This document shows positions 1 through 8,424 of a DNA stretch of 64,000 bases, in pieces. Source of the stretch: Dorea formicigenerans. Its GTDB lineage: Bacteria > Bacillota > Clostridia > Lachnospirales > Lachnospiraceae. A program made the translations under genes and the position numbers. Location of the stretch: positions 3,097,423 through 3,161,422 of the forward strand of contig NZ_CP102279.1 of the NCBI RefSeq assembly GCF_025150245.1, read 5' to 3'. The notes below the pieces were generated by a model, which was not told where the DNA came from, searched no databases, and was given only the letters and a program-made list of their open reading frames with translations. Positions within the stretch are counted from its first letter, which is position 1. Every line of letters begins with the position of its first letter.

Positions 1-1
1 T

Positions 2-394
2 GTGTTTGAGAAAAAATTTGGAAAGCAATACGATTTAGAATGTTCGGAAACAGCAGAAAAATTTTCGGGAGATAAGGAAGTGATTTTAGAGGTTATAGAA
101 AATCTTTTGTCAAATGCCTTTCGTTATGCCAAAACAAAAGTGGAAATGGAAGTTCTCCTTACTTATTCTGAATTACAAATCAGAGTAAAGGATGATGGAG
201 TGGGATTTACAGTAGACAAACAAAAGGCAACAGAGCTTTTTTATCAGCAAAATGTGAAAGATAGTTTGAAACATTCAGGAATGGGTATGTATATCAGCAG
301 ATTGTATTGTGAAAAGCATGGCGGACAGTTACTTATAGAAAACGAAAAACAGAGTGGAGCTGTAATAACAGCAGTATTTCATCGGATTGCATAA
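2..394 (+). CDS. Sensor histidine kinase, C-terminal part (cut by window edge)
   Basis: This is the ATP-binding (HATPase_c) end of a two-component sensor kinase; the N-terminal sensor and the phosphoacceptor histidine lie outside the window. An N box (ENLLSNAFRYA), a G1 box (DDGVGF) and a G2 box (SGMGMYISR) are visible in the expected order. The gene ends about 80 bases before an ABC exporter operon on the same strand. This is the usual arrangement for kinases that sense antimicrobial peptides or envelope stress and induce an adjacent exporter. The ligand cannot be read from the sequence. The identification is firm; only the true start is missing. Confidence 0.9.
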   Translation: MFEKKFGKQYDLECSETAEKFSGDKEVILEVIENLLSNAFRYAKTKVEMEVLLTYSELQIRVKDDGVGFTVDKQKATELFYQQNVKDSLKHSGMGMYISRLYCEKHGGQLLIENEKQSGAVITAVFHRIA

Positions 395-476
395 GCAGTC
401 CGATTTTTTTATACTGTTGTCTTTTTGTTGTGATTTATATTTTATGATGTCTATAACAAGGAAAGGAGACAAACGT

Positions 477-1541
477 ATGATTGCTATTTTTAAAAGAGAG
501 ATTAAGAATTATCTAAAGCGACCGTTATTTTGGGTAGGTATTCTGCTTGTGATTTATGGTGTGTTTAATACGACAAGTCCATATTTAATGACACACTATT
601 TAGGGCAAGGAGAGAAAATTGTCAATGATTATCCTGATACAGTTCGCTTAGGAGATGTTTATGAAGGATATATTCCTGCGAATCCTGAAAAACATCGAGA
701 AATATGGAGTGGACAGATAAAACAAGCACTAATTGATGAATTAGAAATGTCTGATTTAGAGGCACAATCCGTAATGAGCGAACTTGTTGATATGGAGTTA
801 GAAGAAGCATTCGTATATCTGGAGGAAAAATATGATTGGTATAGTGCAAGATATATGTACGAAGATAGTGCCTATTACAAAGGAACATCAGAAGAAATCA
901 ACGCATATCTGAACGAAAAAATGAAAAATAAGACGTTTTCTTTTTATTACTCAAGAAAATTTGCTGATTTTGCAGGGTTGTTTATGTGTTTTTTTGCAAC
1001 AATTATGTTAGCGGTTCTGTTTTTACAGGATACGAAAAAGCATACTTATGAATTGCTTCACACGAAACCGATCACTGCCGGAAAGTATGTATTGGGAAAA
1101 GTAAGCGCAGGATTTGCAATTTGTTTGATTGCTCTGACTATTATAAATCTATTATTTTGGGCATTGTGTGTTATTTATACAAAAGACAGTGGGTTTGAAG
1201 TGCGGTTCTGGGATTTTATAGTTTCTACTGTACTTTATATACTTCCCAATATGCTGATGATTGTAAGTGTATATACATTGATTTCACTCCTATTTAAAAA
1301 TCCACTTCCGGGAGTGCCGCTTCTGATTCTTTACATGGTATATTCCAATATGGGCGGAAGAAATGCGGAAGGAGTTTATGGATATTGGGGAAGACCTTTT
1401 GCGATTATGGTTCGATTCCCTGATCAGCTTTTCGATACGACACCGCCACCAATGGCATTTTTAAATCAGAGTCTACTTATTTTAGCATCTGTAGTGATTA
1501 TTCTGATTTCAATACAGATTTGGAAGAGGAGGCGGATGTAA
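477..1541 (+). CDS. ABC transporter permease, ABC-2 type
   Basis: A 354-residue membrane subunit of an ABC exporter. The start at 477 is chosen because GGAAAGGAGA lies just upstream and the protein begins MIAIFKREIKNYL, a typical ABC-2 permease N-terminus that enters the first membrane helix. A soluble, acidic extracytoplasmic segment of about 150 residues follows. Then come five or so hydrophobic helices, and the protein ends in a basic tail. It stops one base before the second permease gene. With the next two genes it forms an exporter of two different permeases and one ATPase. The substrate is unknown; a cognate two-component system upstream suggests a peptide or envelope-active compound. 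Confidence 0.85.
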   Translation: MIAIFKREIKNYLKRPLFWVGILLVIYGVFNTTSPYLMTHYLGQGEKIVNDYPDTVRLGDVYEGYIPANPEKHREIWSGQIKQALIDELEMSDLEAQSVMSELVDMELEEAFVYLEEKYDWYSARYMYEDSAYYKGTSEEINAYLNEKMKNKTFSFYYSRKFADFAGLFMCFFATIMLAVLFLQDTKKHTYELLHTKPITAGKYVLGKVSAGFAICLIALTIINLLFWALCVIYTKDSGFEVRFWDFIVSTVLYILPNMLMIVSVYTLISLLFKNPLPGVPLLILYMVYSNMGGRNAEGVYGYWGRPFAIMVRFPDQLFDTTPPPMAFLNQSLLILASVVIILISIQIWKRRRM

Positions 1542-2201
1542 ATGAAGAAGGAAATGAAGATTGTTCTGCCGTTTTATAAGATTGCTTATGCAGTATCTTT
1601 TGTTGTGATTTTAAGCTTGATACGTGGGGTTGTATTCACAAATGAAATAGGACTTTCCATTGAGGCACCTTTTGCTATATTGACTGCTGTTTTTTGTGCG
1701 GACACTTATGTGCAGGAAATTACAAGCAAGAGATCAGAAATCCATAGGCTGTATCCAATAAGAAAGAGAATTTGCTCCATCATGCAGCGAATAATGATAC
1801 AGGAAGTTTTTTTATTACTGCTTGCTGTTTTAGGTTACGGATTGTTTTTTGTGTTTCAAAAACCGGTCACACATCCGGCAACAGAAAGTGAAATACTTCA
1901 GTTTATTGCCTATTTTTTAGCGATTGTAGTAACCATTTTCTTTTGGGGAATATTGGTCAATACATTGTCTATGCTTTTTCGCAATATGTGGATGGGGATT
2001 GGAAGCTGTCTTCTGATATGGGTAGCAACAAATTCCACGGGAGGAGATAAACTTTTTGGGGCATGGAATCTGTTTTCCTATGCTTTCAGAGATATAGAAA
2101 ATACTGCTGATGTTACATGGCTGCAAGGGAAAGCTTTGTGTATTGGTATTGGATTGATTTTATTGGTAGTATTGCCGAAAATAGTTAGAAAGAGAGGGTA
2201 A
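1542..2201 (+). CDS. Second ABC transporter permease subunit
   Basis: A 219-residue, strongly hydrophobic protein with about six membrane segments and no recognisable soluble domain. It begins immediately after the stop codon of the first permease, with the ribosome-binding site GAGGAGG inside the end of that gene, so the two are probably translationally coupled. It is followed after four bases by the ATPase gene. The role as a membrane half-transporter is inferred from the hydropathy and operon position rather than from a signature motif. Confidence 0.75.
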   Translation: MKKEMKIVLPFYKIAYAVSFVVILSLIRGVVFTNEIGLSIEAPFAILTAVFCADTYVQEITSKRSEIHRLYPIRKRICSIMQRIMIQEVFLLLLAVLGYGLFFVFQKPVTHPATESEILQFIAYFLAIVVTIFFWGILVNTLSMLFRNMWMGIGSCLLIWVATNSTGGDKLFGAWNLFSYAFRDIENTADVTWLQGKALCIGIGLILLVVLPKIVRKRG

Positions 2202-2205
2202 GTTT

Positions 2206-3081
2206 ATGAGTATTCATATTGAGGATTTAACAGTAAGATTTAAAAATGGTGTGACAGCAATCAATCATGCGAATTTAAATATACCGAATGGAATTTTTGG
2301 ATTATTGGGAGAAAATGGAGCAGGAAAGACAACTTTGATGAGGGTTTTAACTACTGTACTTAAACCTACAAGTGGAACGGTCACATTGGACAGGATTTTA
2401 TATAGTGAAGGAAACTATGAAAAAATCCAGAGAAAAATAGGGTATCTGCCACAGGAAATTGATCTTTACCCGAATTTGACAGTTCAGGAGTGTTTAGAGT
2501 ATATGGGGGATTTGGCAGGTGTTCCAAAAGCGGAGTGCAAGAAACGAATAGAATATTATTTGAAAAAGACCAGTCTTGCAGAACACCGGAAAAAGAAAAT
2601 GAAACAGTTGTCAGGCGGGATGAAACGACGGGTAGGATTAGTGCAGGCGCTTTTAAATGAACCGGAATTTTTGATTGTGGATGAGCCGACTACCGGTTTA
2701 GATCCAGAGGAACGTATTCGCATCCGCAATTTGTTAGTAGATTTTTCTGAAAACAGAACGGTTTTGTTTTCAACTCATGTGGTGGAAGATTTGGCTGCTA
2801 CCTGTAACCAACTTGCAATTATGCACAAAGGTAGTTTCTTATATGCGGGTTCTATGAAGAATTTGACAGAAGAAGCACAGGGGAAAATCTGGATTTGCAA
2901 AGTACCTGATGAGAGAAAAGCAAGAGAAGTGGAACAGAAGTATCGTATTACATCAAAACAGTATGTTGAGGGGGGATTGCAGTTAAGAGTGATTTCTGAA
3001 ATACAGCCAGAATTGGAGTGTATGTCAATTCCTGCAACGTTGGAAGATGCTTATATTTATGTGACGAATCAATACGAGTAG
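2206..3081 (+). CDS. ABC transporter ATP-binding protein
   Basis: A 291-residue nucleotide-binding subunit that energises the two preceding permeases. Walker A (GENGAGKTT, residues 35-43), Q loop (LPQ, near 81), signature (LSGGM, 135-139), Walker B (FLIVDE, 155-160) and the switch histidine (STH, near 191) are all intact. About 80 residues follow the ATPase core and resemble the C-terminal extension of multidrug or peptide exporters. The family resembles the ATPase at 48.8 kb, including the same GLDPEER/GLDPKER context. Its 3' end abuts a decayed beta-lactam-binding gene on the other strand. Confidence 0.93.
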   Translation: MSIHIEDLTVRFKNGVTAINHANLNIPNGIFGLLGENGAGKTTLMRVLTTVLKPTSGTVTLDRILYSEGNYEKIQRKIGYLPQEIDLYPNLTVQECLEYMGDLAGVPKAECKKRIEYYLKKTSLAEHRKKKMKQLSGGMKRRVGLVQALLNEPEFLIVDEPTTGLDPEERIRIRNLLVDFSENRTVLFSTHVVEDLAATCNQLAIMHKGSFLYAGSMKNLTEEAQGKIWICKVPDERKAREVEQKYRITSKQYVEGGLQLRVISEIQPELECMSIPATLEDAYIYVTNQYE

Positions 3082-3089
3082 ATAAAGCA

Positions 3090-3505
3090 CCATCTGATGC
3101 TTTACTACCAGTTGCACGTTGTTCGCTTTGAATATTTGTGGAGAAAAAGTATGTATTATTTTGGCTTTCTATAAAACCTATAAACCAGCCATTTATATCC
3201 TGCCCGTTCACTCGTCCGGTTCCGGTTTTTCCATAAATTCTCCATTTTCAGAGGCGGTAAGATGGATGGAATTTTTGACGGCATGAATATTAGCAGGAGT
3301 AAAGTTGAAGTTGTTTCGATATAAATTTTTCAAAAGTTCAACTTGTTCTACTGGTGAAATCTTTAAGGATGACTGCATCCAGTAGGAAGAGAAATCTCCG
3401 GATATATTTTCATTGCCATATCCTATTTGCTGAAGGTATGAATTTATAGTGGAAGCTCCGAGCTGCTTGTCGATTGATTCAAAATACCAGTTTGTATATA
3501 TATTT
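3090..3505 (-). pseudogene. BlaR1 / class D beta-lactamase-like penicillin-binding domain, degraded
   Basis: Read on the minus strand, about 415 bases encode the second half of the penicillin-binding fold shared by BlaR1 sensors and class D beta-lactamases. Visible pieces are TNWYFESID, a YGN motif followed by SGDFSSYWMQSSLK, FTPANIHAVKNSIHLTASENG, and IYGKTGTG with NGWFIGFIE. The KTG motif is intact. The segment holding the active-site serine (STFK in the family) is missing upstream, and a frameshift near 3235 separates the LTASENG part from the KTG part. The 3' end runs into the ABC ATPase gene without the family's normal terminus. It is therefore non-functional. Confidence 0.8.
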
Positions 3506-3546
3506 TAAAAGGTATATGATTAAGAAAAACGGCAGGAGGTATCTGA

Positions 3547-3756
3547 ATGAAAGCACATAAATATTGGTCTATCAGTGCACTGATTACAATGCTTGGAACT
3601 TTTTATACAGGTTATAAGGGATCAAAAGAAGGCCATAAGTACTTTGCAGCAAGTACTTTGCTTTGCATGATTATGGCTATTTATACAGGACACAAGATGA
3701 TTTCTGGTAAAAGTAGGAAGAAAAAAGAAGTTTCAGTAGAGAGTGTTGAAGATTAA
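3547..3756 (+). CDS. Small two-helix membrane protein
   Basis: A 69-residue protein with two hydrophobic stretches separated by the repeated phrase YTGYKGSKEGHKYF / YTGHKMISGK, ending in a basic then acidic tail. A good AGGAGG lies seven bases before the ATG. Similar tiny proteins are common and uncharacterised in gut Firmicutes (I believe annotated as DUF6219, not verified). It stands alone between the dead beta-lactam gene and a strong terminator hairpin. No function can be assigned. Confidence 0.65.
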   Translation: MKAHKYWSISALITMLGTFYTGYKGSKEGHKYFAASTLLCMIMAIYTGHKMISGKSRKKKEVSVESVED

Positions 3757-3771
3757 AAAACAAAATATTTT

Positions 3772-3824
3772 AATAAATAACGCCGGTGCGGGATTTTTGA
3801 TATCCAGTACTGGCGTTATTTATT
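3772..3824. terminator. Bidirectional hairpin terminator
   Basis: A perfect 13-bp inverted repeat (AATAAATAACGCC and its complement) with a 27-base loop lies between two convergent genes, the small membrane protein and the CpXC gene. It is A/T-rich on both flanks and so can serve both strands. Confidence 0.75.
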
Positions 3825-3858
3825 CTACAGGGGCTTGGGGGTGTAGCCACCAAATATA

Positions 3859-4512
3859 CTATTCGTTTTCTGCTTCAGCAAGTTTGTTAAGAATCCACTT
3901 CCGATTGATAACAATATCCTCATCATCTCGGAGATCTTTGAAATCAGTGCAGTGTGAAGAAGCAAATTCATACATATCGTCAATGTCAACTGCACCAGTG
4001 GTCTCACCCTTATTAATGATTACAAGAATATTTGTTCCGTCATCGTCGACAGCAAAGCGCAGTTCATCAAATTCTTCATCAGGATTATTTTCGAGAAGAG
4101 AATCTGTCGCAAGTAATTTAACAAGTTCCATTATCCTGTCATCTTTACCTGCATCAAAAATCTGTATCTTTTCAACGAGCTGATTTGGTGACGTTACGAT
4201 TCGGGATAAATATTTTTCAGTACGAAAATCAAACAAAGCATTTTCACCATAAAACATTTCATATGTCTTTTCTACTTCTGATTCAGAAACCAGATAAATC
4301 ATGATAAGATCTTCCATCTGGTGATAGAGTGTAGGATAGTTTAAACGAAAGGTCTCTCCACAGCTCGGGCAAGTATAAAGGAAAATAGATTTATTAAGTA
4401 CCTTCTCTTTCATTTCAGGATCCAGTGCAGTATTAATACTGTCCCAGAGCTCAAAATCCCCCTCATGATGGCAGGAAGGACAAGTTACTTTTTCAATATG
4501 ATGTCTTGACAT
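3859..4512 (-). CDS. CpXC domain protein
   Basis: A 217-residue protein with two Cys-x2-Cys pairs near the N-terminus (CPSCHHEG about residues 11-14 and CPSCGE about 49-52). These make one zinc ribbon, the hallmark of the CpXC family. The remaining 150 residues are acidic and predicted soluble. An AGGAGG site precedes the ATG. CpXC proteins have no established biochemical role, although they often occur near regulators and mobile DNA. It sits next to an ImmA-type peptidase on the same strand, but 65 bases separate them, so co-transcription is only possible. Confidence 0.8.
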   Translation of the reverse strand: MSRHHIEKVTCPSCHHEGDFELWDSINTALDPEMKEKVLNKSIFLYTCPSCGETFRLNYPTLYHQMEDLIMIYLVSESEVEKTYEMFYGENALFDFRTEKYLSRIVTSPNQLVEKIQIFDAGKDDRIMELVKLLATDSLLENNPDEEFDELRFAVDDDGTNILVIINKGETTGAVDIDDMYEFASSHCTDFKDLRDDEDIVINRKWILNKLAEAENE

Positions 4513-4577
4513 AAATGTTCCTCCTTTCAGTGAGATAAATCTATAGTTTTCTTATTGTAGAATGCGCTTATCCTTTA

Positions 4578-5102
4578 TTATTTTGCCAGGAAATTACTCT
4601 GAATCTCCATCGGCATATGATAAGCCTGGCCTCGTTTTGTCAGGCTGTATAGTTTAAAGCTCATGAGTTCCGGAGTTGCATTCAGAGAACTGCAGAGTCC
4701 GAAGTAATCCAGGTCTTCGTTCTGAACCATATCTTCGATCTCCTCATCATCAATCAGAAGATCGGCAGCAAACAGATTGGCCTGGTATTCTGTATTATCC
4801 GTCATATTGTAGAGTGTATCATCTTGCATCGGAGCCATTTTCAGCTGGGAACGATGCAGGATGATATGCCCTAATTCATGGGCGGCAACGATCATCTTTT
4901 CTTCTTCTGAAAGGAAACTGCTGATCATGACATAGATCGTCTTGCAGCTCATAAAACAATATCCTTTCAGTGTCTTATATCTGGAAGTTTCCCCGACAAC
5001 AATGTTCATCTGATCCATGATCTCAAAGGGATCCCTGGTGCCATATTTCTTGATTAATTTCTTTGTTTCTGTATATATGTAAGTGTTTCTCAAATAAATC
5101 AC
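4578..5102 (-). CDS. ImmA/IrrE-type metallopeptidase
   Basis: A 174-residue zinc peptidase of the family that cleaves or antagonises XRE repressors. The motif HELGH is at residues 75-79, inside AAHELGHIILHRS, with an N-terminal tail typical of ImmA proteins. The likely substrate is the XRE repressor encoded just upstream on the same strand, by analogy with ImmA/ImmR of ICEBs1 and DdrO/IrrE of Deinococcus. The context adds a translesion polymerase on the opposite strand, suggesting DNA damage as the inducing signal. The pairing is inference; the peptidase assignment is firm. Confidence 0.88.
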   Translation of the reverse strand: MIYLRNTYIYTETKKLIKKYGTRDPFEIMDQMNIVVGETSRYKTLKGYCFMSCKTIYVMISSFLSEEEKMIVAAHELGHIILHRSQLKMAPMQDDTLYNMTDNTEYQANLFAADLLIDDEEIEDMVQNEDLDYFGLCSSLNATPELMSFKLYSLTKRGQAYHMPMEIQSNFLAK

Positions 5103-5185
5103 CTCAAAAGTAAAAAATAAAAAGGGCAGAAATATCCTTGTAACTATAAGGTAACAGATTAGGTGTACAATAATCCCGCCTTCTA

Positions 5186-5605
5186 TTATTTTTCCTCTTG
5201 GTTTTTCAGATATTTTTTCGGTGTAAATTTCTTTGCACGTCTTTTGGAATCCAGATAAAGGCTCTGGATCTCATCCATAAAAGCTATTTTATCTTCGTCT
5301 GTCAGTGATCCACCAGCAAACATAGCTGCAGCCTGTTCCAGGATCTGCTGAGCCTGTTTGGCACCACGGTTACCAAACTGTTCGGATGCTTCTGTGATAA
5401 AAGCTTCATCCTCACTCATGAGATAAGAAACGTCACACTGTAATGCATCTGCCAGTTTCTGATACAGAACATTTTGTTTTGGAAAACGTCCTTCTACTTC
5501 CCAGGATCGAATGGTCCTATATGAAACACCAACCATACTGGCCAGTTCCTGCTGACTCATCTTTTTTTCTTTTCTTAATGATCTTACTTTTTCACCGAAT
5601 GTCAT
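5186..5605 (-). CDS. XRE-family repressor
   Basis: A 139-residue regulator with an N-terminal Cro/CI helix-turn-helix (about residues 5-60, QQELASMVGVSYRTIRSWE) and a helical, basic C-terminal part. The start at 5605 (MTFGEKV) is preferred over an earlier ATG two codons upstream because AGAGG lies seven bases before it. It is divergent from the DNA polymerase gene across about 290 bases containing four similar inverted operators, so it most likely represses that polymerase and itself. The downstream ImmA-like peptidase would relieve repression. Its C-terminal part has no LexA-type self-cleavage motif that I can see. Confidence 0.85.
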   Translation of the reverse strand: MTFGEKVRSLRKEKKMSQQELASMVGVSYRTIRSWEVEGRFPKQNVLYQKLADALQCDVSYLMSEDEAFITEASEQFGNRGAKQAQQILEQAAAMFAGGSLTDEDKIAFMDEIQSLYLDSKRRAKKFTPKKYLKNQEEK

Positions 5606-5664
5606 AAACATACCTCTTTCTAAGCCTTGTCTTATAAGTTTCATTAGCCGCCTCAAGGCAAAAC

Positions 5665-5812
5665 GGGAAATGTGTCTCCTGAAAATTAAAAATTAATCTT
5701 GACAAAGGGAAATATCTCTCCTATAATGTGAATCACAGATAAGGGAAACATCTTTCCTATAAGATACACAATATTTCCTCTTTTGTCAATGGATATGTGA
5801 AATGAATTTCCT
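5665..5812. promoter_or_regulatory. Cluster of four inverted operator sites
   Basis: Four related 16-base sites occur at 5665-5680, 5707-5722, 5743-5758 and 5797-5812. The best is GGGAAACATCTTTCCT, with the dyad GGAAA-N4-TTTCC. The others differ at two to four positions. They lie between the divergent repressor and polymerase genes, and one overlaps the promoter spacer, so they are the likely binding sites of the XRE protein. Confidence 0.7.
5699..5727 (+). promoter_or_regulatory. Consensus sigma-A promoter for the polymerase operon
   Basis: TTGACA at 5699-5704 and TATAAT at 5722-5727 are separated by exactly 17 bases. This perfect housekeeping promoter reads toward the polymerase gene. The second operator copy fills the spacer, implying tight repression of an intrinsically strong promoter. 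Confidence 0.8.
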
Positions 5813-5891
5813 GTAATTCAATGAAAACAGGAAGGATAGACAATCATTGATAGTCAAAATGGGATACATGTTACAAAAAGAGGAAAGACGT

Positions 5892-7181
5892 ATGGGAGGT
5901 GGCAATGTGAGTCAGGATCAGACTTCTATTATCTGTATTGATCTGAAGTCCTTTTATGCTTCTGTAGAATGCGTAGAACGTGGGCTGAATCCATTTAAAA
6001 CAAACCTGGTGGTTGCAGATCCGACCAGATCAAAGTCAACAATCTGCCTGGCAATCACTCCGGCTATGAAGTCTCTTGGCATCAAGAACCGGTGCCGAAT
6101 CCATGAGATACCGGATTGTGTGAAGTACATTACAGCCATGCCGAGGATGCAGTTGTACATGGATTATTCCGCAAAGATCTATGGAATCTATCTACGGTAT
6201 GTCTCAAAAGAAGATATCCATGTGTACAGTGTTGATGAGTGTTTTATTGATGTGACAAACTATCTGCAGCTTTATCATCTCACTGCAAAAGAAATGGCGA
6301 TAAAGCTTATGCAGGCAGTCATGGAGGAAACTGGCATCACTGCAACTGCAGGTGTGGGAACCAATCTGTATCTTGCTAAGATCGCAATGGATATCGTAGC
6401 AAAGCATGTGGATGACCATATTGGAATCCTGGATGAATTCTCTTACAGAGAGCAGCTATGGGATCATAAACCATTAAGTGACTTCTGGAGGATTGGATCC
6501 CGGACTGAAAAGAAACTGGCTGGTTACGGGATCCATACGATGGGCGATATCGCAATGGCTTCTTTAAGATCCGAAGACTGGCTGTATAAGATGTTTGGGA
6601 TTGATGCAGAGCTGTTGATCGATCATGCATGGGGATATGAAACGTGCCGGATGAGTGACATCAAGAACTATCATTCGGAGGAACACAGCCTTTCAAATGG
6701 TCAGGTGCTGATGCGAAATTATTCTTTTGACGAAGCACTTGTGATCGTAAGGGAAATGACAGATAATCTGGTCCTGGATCTGTTTGAAAAAGGACTGGTA
6801 ACAAGCTCTCTCACCTTATGGATCGCCTATGACCACAGGTATGAGCATGAGGCATCCAAAGGAACCGTAAAACTCGAAAGAGAAAGTAACAGTTCCAAAA
6901 AGATCATAGATGCAGTGGAAGATTTATATCTCAGGATTGCAGACAGATATACCGGAATCCGAAGAATCGAGGTGTGTGCGAACAGGGTTGCTCCTGAAAG
7001 TTATGTGCAGTACAGCCTGTTTGATGATCCCAAACAGACTGATAAAGAACGGCATTTACAGGAAGCAGTATTGAATGTAAAGCAGCGTTATGGAAAGAAT
7101 GCGATCATGCGTGGATCCAATCTGCTGGAGTGTTCCACCTATAGAGAACGCAATGAACAGGTTGGAGGACACCGTGCTTAG
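5892..7181 (+). CDS. Y-family translesion DNA polymerase (UmuC/UvrX-like)
   Basis: A 429-residue error-prone polymerase. Motif I (CIDLKSFYASVE) supplies the first metal-binding aspartate, and SVDECFIDV matches the SIDE motif carrying the catalytic Asp-Glu pair; palm, thumb and little-finger regions follow at normal length. The ATG at 5892 has AGGAAAG seven bases upstream. A GTG at 5907 with GGAGG seven bases before it is equally plausible, and an open frame extends to 5847. It is followed after a few bases by a YolD-like gene, the same pairing seen for UvrX-type polymerases in Bacillus. It would copy damaged template, perhaps single strands arriving by conjugation. Confidence 0.92.
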   Translation: MGGGNVSQDQTSIICIDLKSFYASVECVERGLNPFKTNLVVADPTRSKSTICLAITPAMKSLGIKNRCRIHEIPDCVKYITAMPRMQLYMDYSAKIYGIYLRYVSKEDIHVYSVDECFIDVTNYLQLYHLTAKEMAIKLMQAVMEETGITATAGVGTNLYLAKIAMDIVAKHVDDHIGILDEFSYREQLWDHKPLSDFWRIGSRTEKKLAGYGIHTMGDIAMASLRSEDWLYKMFGIDAELLIDHAWGYETCRMSDIKNYHSEEHSLSNGQVLMRNYSFDEALVIVREMTDNLVLDLFEKGLVTSSLTLWIAYDHRYEHEASKGTVKLERESNSSKKIIDAVEDLYLRIADRYTGIRRIEVCANRVAPESYVQYSLFDDPKQTDKERHLQEAVLNVKQRYGKNAIMRGSNLLECSTYRERNEQVGGHRA

Positions 7182-7195
7182 AGGAGGTGCGAATA

Positions 7196-7612
7196 GTGCT
7201 GGCAAGTGCATATCAACCGTATTTATATTTACCAAGACCGGTTTCCAGGAGACATCCCATGGATGTAGGACGCAGGGCAAAACAGTTTGCTCCATTTGCG
7301 GCACTTCGTGGACTGGATGAAACGATCCGGCAACAGGAAATCATTTACGAACCAAAAAGAGATTTATCTGAGGAAAAGAAAAATGAGCTGGATATGAAAT
7401 TAAGGATCCTGGTATATGGAATGAAGATACAGGCAACTTATTTTCAAAAGTCATGGAAGAATCCATTAATTGGTCAGTACCATACATTATCTGGAACCGT
7501 AGAATTTTTTGATCCATCAGTCCACTTACGGATTGATGATACCGAGATCCAGATCCAGGACATCTGTGATCTGACTGGTGATGTATTTGAAACTATTGAA
7601 ATATCATGTTAA
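7196..7612 (+). CDS. YolD-like protein
   Basis: A 138-residue protein with the N-terminal phrase GRRAKQFAPFAAL and a helical middle (RGLDETIRQQE), both characteristic of the YolD-like family. Such genes typically adjoin Y-family polymerase genes in Firmicutes. The GTG at 7196 is chosen because AGGAGG ends eight bases before it; the earlier GTG at 7187 overlaps that site. The gene begins 14 bases after the polymerase stop and is surely co-transcribed. The family's role is thought to be accessory to the polymerase, but the mechanism is not established. Confidence 0.82.
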   Translation: MLASAYQPYLYLPRPVSRRHPMDVGRRAKQFAPFAALRGLDETIRQQEIIYEPKRDLSEEKKNELDMKLRILVYGMKIQATYFQKSWKNPLIGQYHTLSGTVEFFDPSVHLRIDDTEIQIQDICDLTGDVFETIEISC

Positions 7613-7846
7613 TTAATCACAGCGGAATTTTTTATACCGGAAAGAGTGTGTGGTAGCTGGTGGAAGGATAAAAAAAGATGCACAGATCGACAAAGCAGAT
7701 CTGATCAGAATAAAAATCGTGCTGTTCGTGCAGCTTTGGCACTTACGGAATGGATGGCATGATGCTCATAAGGCGGATTTGATTTCCCTTTGGTCCGTTG
7801 AGTAATAAATGGAGAAATATCTTATTGCTTAAAGGAGGAAGCCTAT
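7613..7846. other. Intergenic region, no confident gene
   Basis: About 230 bases between the YolD-like gene and a zinc-ribbon gene. One open frame of about 38 codons (GTG near 7645, ending about 7763) lacks a convincing ribosome-binding site. No clear terminator or promoter was seen. Confidence 0.4.
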
Positions 7847-8074
7847 ATGGGATCAGGTGCTATTAAATGGCATGTACACTGCTCTGTATGCGGAGCATTT
7901 ATTGAAAAGAGCGCACAAAGCGATTCAGAAGTGGAGTGCAAAAAATGTCGCAGTACATTGGAGATATTTGTAAAGGATGATATGGTGTCGGTTCGTCCGA
8001 TCCACATCAGAGATGAACAATTAAAGTCCAGGATGCGGACGTATTCCCGAAAGATGATGAATCAGGGATCATAA
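7847..8074 (+). CDS. Small zinc-ribbon protein
   Basis: A 75-residue protein with two Cys-x2-Cys knuckles (CSVCG and CKKC) about 20 residues apart, which should bind one zinc ion. A basic C-terminus (RMRTYSRKMM) could contact nucleic acid. AAAGGAGGAAG precedes the ATG at good spacing. It is the first gene of the ICE-like side and has no recognisable relatives beyond general zinc-ribbon resemblance. A DNA- or RNA-associated role is only a guess. Confidence 0.65.
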   Translation: MGSGAIKWHVHCSVCGAFIEKSAQSDSEVECKKCRSTLEIFVKDDMVSVRPIHIRDEQLKSRMRTYSRKMMNQGS

Positions 8075-8184
8075 CAGAATAGAATGAGCTGTCTTTAGTA
8101 AGCGTTGGATTTGGCAAGAACCATCAAGAACGCACCAGACAGCAAGAGTTTGTCAAGGAGCTGAACCTGACTGGAATCACTAAG

Positions 8185-8271
8185 AGCCCGGCAAAACATT
8201 TACGGATACACTGCAAGATCAGAAGTATTTTCTGGTTTTGGAGATTGTTGAAGTATTTGTTTTGTCGGGCT
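8185..8271 (+). terminator. Long-loop hairpin with T-run
   Basis: AGCCCGGCAAAACA at 8185-8198 pairs with TGTTTTGTCGGGCT at 8258-8271 (one mismatch), and six T residues follow. The loop is about 60 bases. It could be a Rho-independent terminator or an attenuator ahead of the next operon. Confidence 0.6.
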
Positions 8272-8312
8272 TTTTTGACGTATTTCGAAAAATTTTTAAA
8301 TTTTTTGTCGTA

Positions 8313-8354
8313 CCCCACTGTAAAACAGGCTCTCAGCATTTCGTTATATAGAGG
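8313..8354 (+). promoter_or_regulatory. Conserved ICE block, copy A
   Basis: First of four copies of a roughly 40-base block whose invariant parts are CTGTAAAACA, then GCTCT, then TTTCGTTATAT, followed by a purine-rich GAGG or AAGG. It lies about 70 bases upstream of a 39-codon gene and about 380 bases upstream of the sigma-like gene, pointing at both. Confidence 0.7.
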
Positions 8355-8424
8355 TTGAATTCTTTTTTGCAAAAATAATTGTAAATAGAGATTTTGATAA
8401 TATGACACAAAGGAGGAAGCAAAG

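Noticed and set aside
3743-4183. 146-codon plus-strand frame
   Set aside because: Antisense to the CpXC gene and rich in Ser runs derived from that gene's acidic codons.
7613-7846. Small gene from GTG near 7645
   Set aside because: No acceptable ribosome-binding site and no conserved feature.
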